Shown here: positions 9,223 to 17,948 of the stretch, in pieces
Numbering within the stretch: position 1 is the stretch's first letter
Layout: each line of letters begins with the position of its first letter
Source: Segetibacter sp.
Lineage (GTDB): Bacteria > Bacteroidota > Bacteroidia > Chitinophagales > Chitinophagaceae
Reading direction: 5' to 3'
DNA length: 64,000 bases
NCBI GenBank assembly: GCA_028288485.1
Contig: JAQBNO010000154.1
Coordinates: 150,552-214,551, forward strand
The notes under the pieces: generated by a model
The model's input: the letters and a program-made list of their open reading frames with translations, nothing else
Told to the model about the DNA's origin: nothing
Databases searched by the model: none
Program-made: the position numbers and the translations under genes

Positions 9223-10746
9223 CTAATAACCGGTGTTTTGAACTAAATTTCTATTGGCAATAATTTGTTGAGCCGGTATCGGGTAAAGTCCCCTGAACTT
9301 AGGAGTTTCGGTTGTATGGAACTTCCACACGCCTGTAAAATAATCACCGAAACGGATCATATCTCTTCTTCTTGAACCTTCCCATAAAAGTTCCCGGCCT
9401 CTTTCATCTTCAAGGTCTTTTAATGTAAGAGTCGCCAATTGCGATGCATTACTCCTGGCCCTTACCTGGTTAACAAGCACTCTCGCAGGTTCAACACTTC
9501 CGGTTCTGAACAGTGCCTCGGCTTTAATTAACAGAACATCAGCATATCTCATTAATACTACATCATTGTCTGCATCGCGCACAACCCATCTGCCATTAGG
9601 AACATACTTAAGCACTTTGTAACCTTCGTTGTCTTCAGCCTTTGTGATATCTTTAATTGGTATAAGTACCAGTTGTGTACCGTTGGGATTTTTTATCGGG
9701 TTCCCGTTCGCGTCGAATTGAGGACCCCAAAGGATGTTCTTCCGGCGTACATCATTTTCCTCGTACCTGTTTAAGGCCTCTTCGAAAGTATTAAAACCAT
9801 TAGCAGGCACAAATGGCAAAATTGGATTGAAAAGCGTAACATGAAGAGGATTTAATGCACCGCGAACAAATTGATTTCCCCCGGCATTTTGCGCAGGATC
9901 TATAGCGAATGAAGAAATCAATTCTTTGGAATTGTTGTTGTCGCCAGAAAAGTTGGTTATAAATTGTGGCTCGAGAATATAGGCATTGGTGCTAATTACT
10001 TTATCAGCCGTTTCAATTGCCTGTGCCCATTTTGCTGTTCCTGTATAAACTCCCGCATTTAAATACACGTTAGACAAAGTAGCATAAACTGCTTCTTTTG
10101 TAAAGCGTCCATAATAAGTTTTGGTAACAGTTTTAACAGAAGGAAGATTGTTGGCCGCTTCTAACATTTCTTTCTCGACAAATGCAAAGACCTCGGCCCG
10201 GGTATTATTCTTTGGCAAATTGGTAGGGTCTATTTTTGCTGCTGTAACTATTGGAACATTACCCCAAAGGTCCATAGCATAAAAGTATGCGTTAGCCCTT
10301 AAAGCGCGAACTTCCGCAATAAATGGAGCAAGATTTCCTGCTTCCGGCGATTCCTGCAAGCTTTGCATTACAGCATTAGCAGCGCCTATAATGGCGAAAA
10401 CTTCATTCCATGCTGAATTATTCTGGCTATTTTCAGGACTAACCTTGTGTGTAGCAAATTCTATGTGAACTCCCCCATCGAACCAACCGCCATTGGTTCT
10501 TGCGGCAATAATATATTCATCAGTTCCTAACTCCGTAGCCCTATAAGTTCCATTGTAATAAACCAGGTTAACCGACCTTTGGTATACACCTACTACTGAA
10601 GACAGCGCTTCTTCCTGGGTTTTATAATAGTTCGTGGGCGACAGCGTGCTGAAAATTTCTTCCTCCAGGTGCTTGGTACATCCTCCTAATAAAAGTACAG
10701 GAAGTAAAAAGAGGAAACCTTTTAATTTATTAATACTTGCTTTCAT
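9223..10746 (-). CDS. SusD-like outer-membrane lipoprotein (pair 1)
   Basis: A 507-aa SusD/RagB family glycan-binding lipoprotein. The N-terminus has a lipobox (LLLGGC, Cys about residue 23) and SusD landmarks: LSPTNYYKTQEEALSSVVGVY, RALRANAYFYAMDLWGNVPIV, a TPR-like helical core, ADVLLIKAEALFRTG, VNQVRARS and the C-terminal ERGRELLWEGSRRRDMIRFG followed by YPIPAQQIIANRNLVQNTGY. It sits on the cell surface as the lid of the SusC channel. It lies 42 bp behind susC1 in the same orientation. The C-terminal half is strongly similar to the SusD at 17949-19463, so the pairs are paralogues. Confidence 0.95.
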   Translation of the reverse strand: MKASINKLKGFLFLLPVLLLGGCTKHLEEEIFSTLSPTNYYKTQEEALSSVVGVYQRSVNLVYYNGTYRATELGTDEYIIAARTNGGWFDGGVHIEFATHKVSPENSQNNSAWNEVFAIIGAANAVMQSLQESPEAGNLAPFIAEVRALRANAYFYAMDLWGNVPIVTAAKIDPTNLPKNNTRAEVFAFVEKEMLEAANNLPSVKTVTKTYYGRFTKEAVYATLSNVYLNAGVYTGTAKWAQAIETADKVISTNAYILEPQFITNFSGDNNNSKELISSFAIDPAQNAGGNQFVRGALNPLHVTLFNPILPFVPANGFNTFEEALNRYEENDVRRKNILWGPQFDANGNPIKNPNGTQLVLIPIKDITKAEDNEGYKVLKYVPNGRWVVRDADNDVVLMRYADVLLIKAEALFRTGSVEPARVLVNQVRARSNASQLATLTLKDLEDERGRELLWEGSRRRDMIRFGDYFTGVWKFHTTETPKFRGLYPIPAQQIIANRNLVQNTGY

Positions 10747-10788
10747 AATAAAGTTTTAATGCGTTTATGTTTAGGCTAACAGCTGTTC

Positions 10789-13785
10789 TTAAAAGTTGAA
10801 GTTTGCACCAAACGAAAATGCTCTGGCCCTTGGATAACTTAAATAATCAATACCAATTGGTGCAGCGCCCGAACCGTTTGTGTTAGAATTTACTTCGGGA
10901 TCTTGTCCTGAATACTTTGTGATTACAAATAAATTTTGCCCTGTGAGATATAACCTGGCGTTACTTAACAATTTGAAGGAAGAAACATTTAAGGTGTACC
11001 CGATTGTCAGGTTATCCATCCTGAGAAACGTACCATCTTCAATCCAACGTGAAGAATATCTTTTAACTGCTGTTCTGTCTACTCCTGCAGCTATAGCACT
11101 GCGAAGTACATTTTTACCGGGCATATTACTTAAGTAAGAAAGATTAAGAGCAGTAAGATTTAAGATATCGTTACCAACAGAACCACGCATATTAACCTGT
11201 GCGTCAAACTTTTTGTAAGTGAATGAATTACTTACACCGTATATAAAATCAGGTTGTGCATTTCCTATTATCGACCTTAAAGCAACCCCGTTCGCATCGG
11301 TTTCGAATTGCTCAAGACCGCCTTTGACGCCTAAAAAACTAAGCCCATAAAAAGTGCCTATAGGTTGGCCGGGAGTGATCAATTGAGCGTTTACACCAGA
11401 AAGCCCGGAACCTTGTACAGGAGCTGTTTCAATTTTATCGGTACTGAAGGTGCTATTTGAGAGACTAAGAACTTTATTCCTGTTTGCACTGAAATTGCCA
11501 CTGAGTCTCCAGCTAAATTCACTTTTCTGAATAATTCTTGTACCCAGAGTTACTTCAAATCCCTTGTTTTGAACACTGCCCACATTGGCCAACTGCGTAG
11601 GTACAACAGAAGGTGAAGGAACCGCGAAGCTAAGTAGCAGGTCAGAAGTTTTCTTGTTATAATAATCAACATTACCGGTTACACGACCCTCAAAAAATTC
11701 AAAGTCCATACCGAAATCGACCTGTGATGTTTGCTCCCATTTAAGATTAGGATTTGCATACTGAGTAGGTAATACAACGGTTACCCTTGTACCTCCCACT
11801 GAGTATCCGGTAGTGCTTGCACCAAGAGTGGTCAACGACCTTAAGTTTCCAATTTCCTGGTTTCCTGTTACACCATAACTAACACGAAATTTTAAATCGC
11901 TCACAGGAGTATTTTTTGGAAAGAATTTTTCGTTTGAAATTCTCCAGGCTACCGATCCTGAAGGAAAAGTTCCCCATTTATTACCAGCTCCAAAACGACT
12001 TGATGCATCTCTTCTGATTGTTGCAGTAACAAGATACCTGTCGGAATAGGCGTAGTTAATACGACCATAATAAGATATGAGGGTATTGCTTTCTTTGTAA
12101 GTACTTAGCCCGTTTATTGTTCTTGCAGCCTGGAGGCTATTCCATTTAAACTCGTCAGATATAAATCCTGAACCCGTAGCCCTGCTACCCTGGTCGATAA
12201 AATATTGAAATGAATAACCGGCAATTGCATTAAAATTGTGCATCCCATATTCTTTCTGAAATCTTAAGGTAGTTTCCATTAATTTATTCCAGTCTCCTGT
12301 ATTCAATACGTTTGCTTGTCCTCCCAAACCTCCACCGAGAGGACTGGCTTTTTTAATGTAAGAGTTCCGGCTTATATCCTGGTAAGAATAACCAAGATTT
12401 ACATTGAAGCTTAAGGGCTCAAATATTTTGTAGGTTGTTGACAAGCTGCCAAGAAATCTTTTTGTAGTTGCTTCATCCAGTATGTGATCAGCATAAGAAA
12501 CCGGGTTAACCGTGAACTGGCTAAACTGGTTGAACTGTCCGTTCCTGTTATAAACCGGGAAAGTAGGATTAAATACATAGGCGTCATACAACATATTGGT
12601 TCCACTTTCACCACCGACAGTATTAGAAATAGGTGCTGTCTTTGCGTTTATTTGTGATCCGGTAACTCTAAAATCGAAATCGAGTTTTCCTCCAAGCGTT
12701 TTATGCTTAATATTCATTCTTGCCGACCCTATATTTTGCTGCGAAGCAATTACTACCCCTTGTTGTGTATTGTAACCAATAGATGCACGATACTGCGTAT
12801 TTTCGCTACCACCGCTTAACGATAGATTATGGTCTTGTGAAAATGCAGACCTTAAAATTTCATCCTGCCAATTTGTAGTGCCCAGTGAATCCCTGATAAC
12901 AAGGTTCAGGTCTTTAGCAGCCTTCCTGTACTCATCGGGGTTCAACATTTCCAATTTTTTTGTTACAGAAGCAATACCAAAACGGGTGCTGTAACTGGTA
13001 CGTATAGCCCCTGAAGTTCCGCCTTTTGTTGTAATAACAATTACACCATTAGCTCCTCTCGATCCGTAAATAGCTGTGGCAGATGCGTCTTTAAGAACAG
13101 TGATGTTCTCAATGTCGTTTGGATTAATAGTGTTTAATGGGTTTACTGGTTCCTGGTCTAACATACCAACATCACCAGAGTTAAGATTTGGCTGCCTGGA
13201 GATCGAGGAAGTTGATATTGCAACTCCATCAATTACATATAAAGGTTCATTTGATGCACTGATAGAAGTACCACCCCTGATTCTTATCGTATTGGAACCA
13301 CCTGGTTTTCCACTGTTTTGCGCAATATTAACCCCGGCCATTTTGCCCTGGATTAGTTGCTGAGGACTTAATTGGGGGCCGGTATTGAAATCCTTTGCAC
13401 TAATAGATGAAACAGAACCGGTAACATCTTTTTGACGCTGAGTTCCGTATCCAATTACTACTACATCATTTAATTTTGTATTTGCTGAGTGCATTCTCAC
13501 ATCAATTGACGTTTGATTTTTTACAGCGACTTCATGATCAGTAAAACCAACAGATGTAAATACCAGTACATCACTCGGTTTTGATACCGCTATTGAATAT
13601 TCTCCGTTGTTGTCGGAACTCACACCGGTTGTTGTGCCTTTAACCTGTACAGTTACGCCAGGAAGTGTAGTGCCGTCATCCCTTGTAATTTTACCCTTTA
13701 CATTAATTTTTTGTGCAATAGCAATATTTGCACAAAGAATCGAAATGATAAAGAGCATTGAAAATGGTAAAATTTTACTTTTCAT
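10789..13785 (-). CDS. SusC-like TonB-dependent oligosaccharide transporter (pair 1)
   Basis: A SusC/RagA family TonB-dependent outer-membrane transporter. I chose the ATG at 13785 because it begins MKSKILPFSMLF, a proper signal peptide (ending NIAIAQ); an upstream ATG at 13818 adds 11 unlikely residues. Order: signal peptide, carboxypeptidase-like CNA-type domain (KGKITRDDGTTLPGVTVQVK, TSVGF), TonB box region and plug (VVVIGYGTQRQKDVTGSVSS, PLYVIDGVAI, VLKDASATAIYGSRGANGVI), then a 22-strand barrel ending in aromatic residue F. About 998 aa, normal for the family. It forms an operon with susD1. The substrate is probably pectin fragments, inferred from the neighbouring pectate lyases. Confidence 0.95.
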   Translation of the reverse strand: MKSKILPFSMLFIISILCANIAIAQKINVKGKITRDDGTTLPGVTVQVKGTTTGVSSDNNGEYSIAVSKPSDVLVFTSVGFTDHEVAVKNQTSIDVRMHSANTKLNDVVVIGYGTQRQKDVTGSVSSISAKDFNTGPQLSPQQLIQGKMAGVNIAQNSGKPGGSNTIRIRGGTSISASNEPLYVIDGVAISTSSISRQPNLNSGDVGMLDQEPVNPLNTINPNDIENITVLKDASATAIYGSRGANGVIVITTKGGTSGAIRTSYSTRFGIASVTKKLEMLNPDEYRKAAKDLNLVIRDSLGTTNWQDEILRSAFSQDHNLSLSGGSENTQYRASIGYNTQQGVVIASQQNIGSARMNIKHKTLGGKLDFDFRVTGSQINAKTAPISNTVGGESGTNMLYDAYVFNPTFPVYNRNGQFNQFSQFTVNPVSYADHILDEATTKRFLGSLSTTYKIFEPLSFNVNLGYSYQDISRNSYIKKASPLGGGLGGQANVLNTGDWNKLMETTLRFQKEYGMHNFNAIAGYSFQYFIDQGSRATGSGFISDEFKWNSLQAARTINGLSTYKESNTLISYYGRINYAYSDRYLVTATIRRDASSRFGAGNKWGTFPSGSVAWRISNEKFFPKNTPVSDLKFRVSYGVTGNQEIGNLRSLTTLGASTTGYSVGGTRVTVVLPTQYANPNLKWEQTSQVDFGMDFEFFEGRVTGNVDYYNKKTSDLLLSFAVPSPSVVPTQLANVGSVQNKGFEVTLGTRIIQKSEFSWRLSGNFSANRNKVLSLSNSTFSTDKIETAPVQGSGLSGVNAQLITPGQPIGTFYGLSFLGVKGGLEQFETDANGVALRSIIGNAQPDFIYGVSNSFTYKKFDAQVNMRGSVGNDILNLTALNLSYLSNMPGKNVLRSAIAAGVDRTAVKRYSSRWIEDGTFLRMDNLTIGYTLNVSSFKLLSNARLYLTGQNLFVITKYSGQDPEVNSNTNGSGAAPIGIDYLSYPRARAFSFGANFNF

Positions 13786-13864
13786 ATTGCTGTAGGTTTT
13801 TTGTTTAATTGTTGCCAATGGAAGATTTTAATGATTGGCTCAACATTTCGTGCAGGATTATATT

Positions 13865-13888
13865 GAGCAGACTTAAAAAAGTCTGCTC
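13865..13888 (-). promoter_or_regulatory. Perfect inverted repeat in the susC1 leader
   Basis: GAGCAGAC and GTCTGCTC flank an A/T loop; allowing the inner A:T pairs the stem is ten base pairs. It lies about 80 bp before the susC1 start on the minus strand. No such hairpin is seen before susC2. It could be an mRNA leader structure or an operator. Confidence 0.5.
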
Positions 13889-14036
13889 CAGGTAGCTTTT
13901 CAATTGCTAAAAGAATACTTGGTTACGCAGTTACAACTATCATTGCTGGTAGTAGTGTTAGTTGTAAAATCGGGGAAAATAAGAAAGTGTATAAAGAGAG
14001 TTATGGCAATGCGCCTTTGTAAAATGAATTATTCAT

Positions 14037-14050
14037 ACAATCGTTTTTAA
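14037..14050 (+). promoter_or_regulatory. CAATCGTTT-type site, susC1 upstream
   Basis: ACAATCGTTTTTAA lies within a stretch alignable to 22734-22746 upstream of susC2. The central CG flanked by AAT/TTT recalls LacI-family half-sites; this is inference. Confidence 0.4.
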
Positions 14051-14252
14051 GATAATAATAGGCAGAATAGCAGCAGGGAGGAGAAACAGATATAAATTTA
14101 ATTATACTATTTAAAAAAGAAGGTCAATAAATCATGTAATGCGACGCTTATTTGCATCTTTTGTTCGTGAAATGTAACCTTTTTGAGGCAATCCAAAACC
14201 AATTACAATCCCATTAATAGAGGAGACTTTTTTCATACAAGCATTTTTTTAA

Positions 14253-14266
14253 GGCAATCGTTTAAA
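14253..14266 (+). promoter_or_regulatory. CAATCGTTT-type site, susC1 upstream
   Basis: GGCAATCGTTTAAA, followed by TCATTCGTTAC. The equivalent upstream of susC2 is at 22948-22962 (GCAAATCGTTTATAA, followed by TCAATTGTTAC). Confidence 0.45.
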
Positions 14267-14380
14267 TCATTCGTTACTTACTTTAACTCATCGTTATTCG
14301 ATGAATTAATTCTAAGCAAACTTTTTTTCAGGCGGGACTAAAGATGCCATCTTTTTATTTAGCAAATTAAATTTAATCAA

Positions 14381-14408
14381 TTTTTATTTACGCAAACGAT
14401 GCCGGAAA
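14381..14408 (-). promoter_or_regulatory. 28-bp block conserved upstream of both susC genes
   Basis: Identical over 28 bp to 23036-23063. The centre reads CCGGCATCGTTTGCGTAAAT on the minus strand. It lies about 596 bp before the susC1 start; its partner lies about 571 bp before susC2. It is probably the binding site of a common regulator, possibly LacI-type. It also resembles the right half of the dispersed repeat (CGCAACGATGCCGG), differing by one A. Confidence 0.6.
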
Positions 14409-14553
14409 GGTAAATAAGGCATAAGTAGGTGGAAATGAGGATACTATTTAACAACTGTTAACAGTTGAATTAAGAGATAAAGTGATTGATGTTGTCTTTT
14501 ATTGGGCAAGAAATTTTTTTGGAGGTCATCCTTGTAAGCCAGGATTGAACATC

Positions 14554-14570
14554 GTTGCGACGCTCCGTTC
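14554..14570 (-). repeat. Dispersed palindromic repeat, type C
   Basis: GAACGGA-GCGTCGC-AAC on the minus strand, followed by GATGTTC. The palindromic centre is inverted (T instead of A) relative to type B. Confidence 0.75.
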
Positions 14571-14635
14571 AACGTTTTTGTCAATTTTGTAGCTTTTGTT
14601 TATAGCATTTTTAACCACAGATCTTATTGCTAATT

Positions 14636-17600
14636 CTAATTTTTTGCCTGTAGCAACAGCATCCAGTTCAACCGGGAAGGTTTCTTTATCGTCGCCCCTT
14701 TTTTCATGGCTTGCACATCTTCGAACGGAATAACTTTTTCAGCAAGCGGATCGAACCACACACCGGTATAATTTGAACCGGAAAAATCTTTTGACAGTGT
14801 TATAGTTGAACCTGAAAGAGAGTAAATAAGCAACGAAGTATTCTTATCGTCAATAAGGCACCAGTTCTGGTTGTTATCTTCTACTATACCATCCTTAGGC
14901 TTCATGTTCATTAATATAGCGGCCAGGTATTTTTTTACGAAAGAGCTAAAAGTTGTGCGTCCTGCCCAACCGTCTTTTTGATTGCCCATAACTACCTGGG
15001 CACCACCTGCCATTAAAGATGGAATGGGGCTAACGTCATTATACACAGATACAACAGCTTTATCCGGAAACCTGTCAGTGTATTCACGTACCTGGCGGTA
15101 CATTTGTTCCTGTTGAGTAGAAAATGGAACACCGCTTTGAAGAATAAACGACTCTCCAACCATTTCCCGGAACGACCTGTTTGTGCCTCCCGGCGGCGCC
15201 CATACATCGTCACCAATTGAAAATGTGCCTGCTGGCCGGTATTGCCAATAGCGCGTATCAATTACATCCACCTGTTTTGCCAGTTCCCGATCAGCCAAAA
15301 TTGAATCTGTTATGTCTTTACTGGTATTCAAAACCAGTCTAACGTTTCGGTTACGCTGTTTTTCCCAATCGCTTACTGTTCTCATAAAAAAGCGCTGGAA
15401 TTCGAGCGGTCCCGAAAACTCGCCGCCAAGATTAAAAATGACGTTATTGGCAGAACCAAGTTCATCTAATACGTGAAAAATATACGCTCTATGCAGTTTC
15501 ACCAGTGCAGGGTTATTTGCATCGTAAAACTGGTTTCCACCATGAAACCTGGCCCACGGCTCCACAGGAGGCGGTTCAGGAAGGCCGGTCTCATTGATGT
15601 TGTTAGCAGGCCTGAACGGATGATCGACCCAGTGGGTTAAATACTCCAAAAGATTGTGTGTATCGTATATACTGTTATATAGAATTAACCCGTTCTCGTC
15701 GCATAACCCCGCAAACTCCTTGAAGCGTTTAAAATACCAGGGATTGAAAGTTGTCAGATCAAAAAGGCTTAACCCGTCCCAGGCTTTTCCTTTGCCCGTA
15801 CGCAACCAGGGCATTTCAAGAAAAGGGGCCCAAACCATTCCATCTTTCCTTTGTAACGTAGAGTGGTCATCCCGCCGGCGGTCGTACCAGAGCCCTGTAA
15901 TAGCCTGGTAAAAAGAAGTTCCCTGGCTTGCCATATTTCGTGCAAGTGCAGGCAAGTCTTCAGTAAGCCCTGCTCCCACCCTTCCCGGAACCCACCGCGT
16001 AATACAGATACCTGAGTTTAATTCACCACCAGGAAAAGGTTGACCTCTCCAAAACTGGTCTCCTGTTGTACCACCCCATACAACTTTATCCCCCATAACA
16101 AACCGGCCATTTACAATCGAAAATGTAGGTGCCTGTTGTTTTGCAGCAGGATGATCTGCCGGAATCTCCCTGGCTGTAAATTCCCGGGGATTGGAGGATG
16201 TTTTTTTGTGCCCATCCGCTACCTGTTGAGCTGCATTTTGTGTATTACCCAAACGTTCGTTAAGCTGCTTTTCATACAGAGAATTTTTTGAATTGACAAC
16301 AAGATTTGGATATGCTTGTGGTCCCAGCGCTTCAATGTCCTTTGCTGTACAGTTCCAGATGACCGAATTGGCTGCGGTCCATCCACCGCCCTGGGATCTG
16401 TCAAAATCGAAGGTGAGGCGAAGACCGGCGCCTTCAATGTTTACATTCTCATAAAGAATTCCTGAAGCCCAACTTTCAAATGAACCGCTTGCACCAAAAG
16501 CACGTGTTGCTTTACAATTAAGAAAAACATTTGGACCTCCGGCACAAAAACCGGCTGCAAAATCATTAACACCAGAGTCAGCCCTACAATTATTTACCAA
16601 GACCTGTTGCCCCTCCACAAGGAAACTATGCCGGCGATAGCCGCCAATTTCGGAAACAGGTTGTTCACTTGCACAATTTTGAACAGTAACGCGCCTCGCT
16701 CGCGGTCCTACACGGATTGCAGAACTTACAAAATGACGGGCAACAACGTTACTAATCCAGGTATCTTCTGAATAGTTTAGCTGTATTCCTATCCAGGAGT
16801 GCTCTTCATCAGACCTGTTATCATTTTCAAATTCACTTTCTATTGTTATTCCTTCCAGGACTGTATTACGAATTAACTCATTACCGGTTACTTTCCTTAC
16901 AGTTCCTCCGCCGTATAATTGTTCGAGCGCTGTTGTTATTGGTGCATCCAGGGTTATTTCCTTTTTTACAGCATTTACAGCAGTAATTAGGCGGTCCCAT
17001 CTCAGGTCCCTCGACGCGGCTGGCCAAATCATTCCTCTCCTATCCGAAAACATCCCGTCATCTTTATTCATTCCAATATCGGAAATCCAGCTTGCAGAAC
17101 CTGGACGGGTAATTACAACGCGGTCTCCAATTTTCAAATCTTTTAAATTATCTACAGTAAGTGTAAGGCTTCCGGCAGGGACAAGTGTGTTTGTAACTTG
17201 CACAGCATTGCGGGGGGAAACAGAATCTACAGTGCCAATTTCTATTAAAGTTCGACGCTCCGTTCCGGAAGCTACAATAACTGTTTTGCGGTTGTCAGCA
17301 GCTCCATTTATTGCTACCCCGCTTTTATCAATAATCAACTTTCCTGAAACTTTATAACTGCCTTCCCGCAATTGCAAAGCTCCACGGAAACCATCTTTTT
17401 GTACAGGAAGCTTTCCAATATAATCAATAGCTGATTGTAAAAGTTTTGTGTCGTCGCCACCAGTAGGGCGAACAAACAAGATTACCGGAACTGTAGGCGG
17501 TGCAATACCTCCACCTTTATAACCTGCATAAGAGAAGTCAATTTTAACAACCGGCGAACTTACGCGGTGTTGGGCAGAAGCTATAGATAGCTGTAAAATT

Positions 17601-17671
17601 AAAGACGGTAAAATTAAAAATATTCGTAGCGTATTTACTTTTCTCCCCCTGGAAATTATCCATGTATGCAT
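14636..17671 (-). CDS. Secreted two-part protein: right-handed beta-helix plus DUF6298-like C-terminal half
   Basis: 1011 aa with an N-terminal hydrophobic export segment (IFLILPSLILQLSIASAQ). Residues about 60-460 carry the parallel beta-helix pattern of pectate-lyase-like proteins: DDTKLLQSAIDYIG, GALQLREGSYKVSG, NTVLEGITIES, WISNVVARHFVSSAIRVG and FLNCKATRAFGASGS. Residues about 520-1000 switch to a TIM-barrel-like region similar to the DUF6298/putative glycoside hydrolase group: FWRGQPFPGG, WYFKRFKEFAGLCDENGL, NNVIFNLGGEFSGPLEFQ and VDVIDTRYWQYRP. The E in NLGGEFSG is a candidate acid. It stands alone between the two sus pairs, 277 bp after susD2. A role in cleaving pectin side chains is inferred. 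The N-terminal extension before the signal is slightly long, so a start a few codons later is possible. Confidence 0.8.
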   Translation of the reverse strand: MHTWIISRGRKVNTLRIFLILPSLILQLSIASAQHRVSSPVVKIDFSYAGYKGGGIAPPTVPVILFVRPTGGDDTKLLQSAIDYIGKLPVQKDGFRGALQLREGSYKVSGKLIIDKSGVAINGAADNRKTVIVASGTERRTLIEIGTVDSVSPRNAVQVTNTLVPAGSLTLTVDNLKDLKIGDRVVITRPGSASWISDIGMNKDDGMFSDRRGMIWPAASRDLRWDRLITAVNAVKKEITLDAPITTALEQLYGGGTVRKVTGNELIRNTVLEGITIESEFENDNRSDEEHSWIGIQLNYSEDTWISNVVARHFVSSAIRVGPRARRVTVQNCASEQPVSEIGGYRRHSFLVEGQQVLVNNCRADSGVNDFAAGFCAGGPNVFLNCKATRAFGASGSFESWASGILYENVNIEGAGLRLTFDFDRSQGGGWTAANSVIWNCTAKDIEALGPQAYPNLVVNSKNSLYEKQLNERLGNTQNAAQQVADGHKKTSSNPREFTAREIPADHPAAKQQAPTFSIVNGRFVMGDKVVWGGTTGDQFWRGQPFPGGELNSGICITRWVPGRVGAGLTEDLPALARNMASQGTSFYQAITGLWYDRRRDDHSTLQRKDGMVWAPFLEMPWLRTGKGKAWDGLSLFDLTTFNPWYFKRFKEFAGLCDENGLILYNSIYDTHNLLEYLTHWVDHPFRPANNINETGLPEPPPVEPWARFHGGNQFYDANNPALVKLHRAYIFHVLDELGSANNVIFNLGGEFSGPLEFQRFFMRTVSDWEKQRNRNVRLVLNTSKDITDSILADRELAKQVDVIDTRYWQYRPAGTFSIGDDVWAPPGGTNRSFREMVGESFILQSGVPFSTQQEQMYRQVREYTDRFPDKAVVSVYNDVSPIPSLMAGGAQVVMGNQKDGWAGRTTFSSFVKKYLAAILMNMKPKDGIVEDNNQNWCLIDDKNTSLLIYSLSGSTITLSKDFSGSNYTGVWFDPLAEKVIPFEDVQAMKKGATIKKPSRLNWMLLLQAKN

Positions 17672-17784
17672 GAGTAGAATTTTATTGAGAACCTTCTTTT
17701 CGGTAAGAGATTCAAATACTTGATCAAACCTTAGATGCTAAGCTTCAGAATTGCAAACGACTTTTCGATGAAAAAAGATAAAAA

Positions 17785-17804
17785 GTACAAGAGTGCGACG
17801 CAAC
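17785..17804 (+). repeat. Dispersed palindromic repeat, type B
   Basis: Exact 20-bp type B core, identical to 6383-6402, with flanking similarity to about 17840. Confidence 0.8.
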
Positions 17805-17891
17805 GAAAGCTTCATAGTAAGAATTCGGTATGGCCCAAAAACAACAGACTTAATGAGAACAGATTAAAGAAGATTACTTCGCCAAAAGAAA

Positions 17892-17923
17892 ATTGTCGGC
17901 TAATAAATGTATTAGCCGACAAT
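17892..17923 (-). terminator. Terminator of the susC2-susD2 operon
   Basis: A perfect 13-bp stem (ATTGTCGGCTAAT with its complement) around a 6-nt loop, followed on the minus strand by TTTTCTTTT. It lies 26 bp after the susD2 stop codon. Confidence 0.8.
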
Positions 17924-17948
17924 CTACTTTAAGGTGTTTGAACAACGC

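Larger units (their letters stand above)
13786..14635. other. Long 5' region of the susC1 operon
   Basis: 850 bp without a gene. Reading toward susC1 on the minus strand it contains a type C dispersed repeat (14554-14570), a 28-bp block shared exactly with the region upstream of susC2 (14381-14408), two CAATCGTTT-like sites (14253 and 14037) and a hairpin 80 bp before the start codon (13865-13888). Confidence 0.7.
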
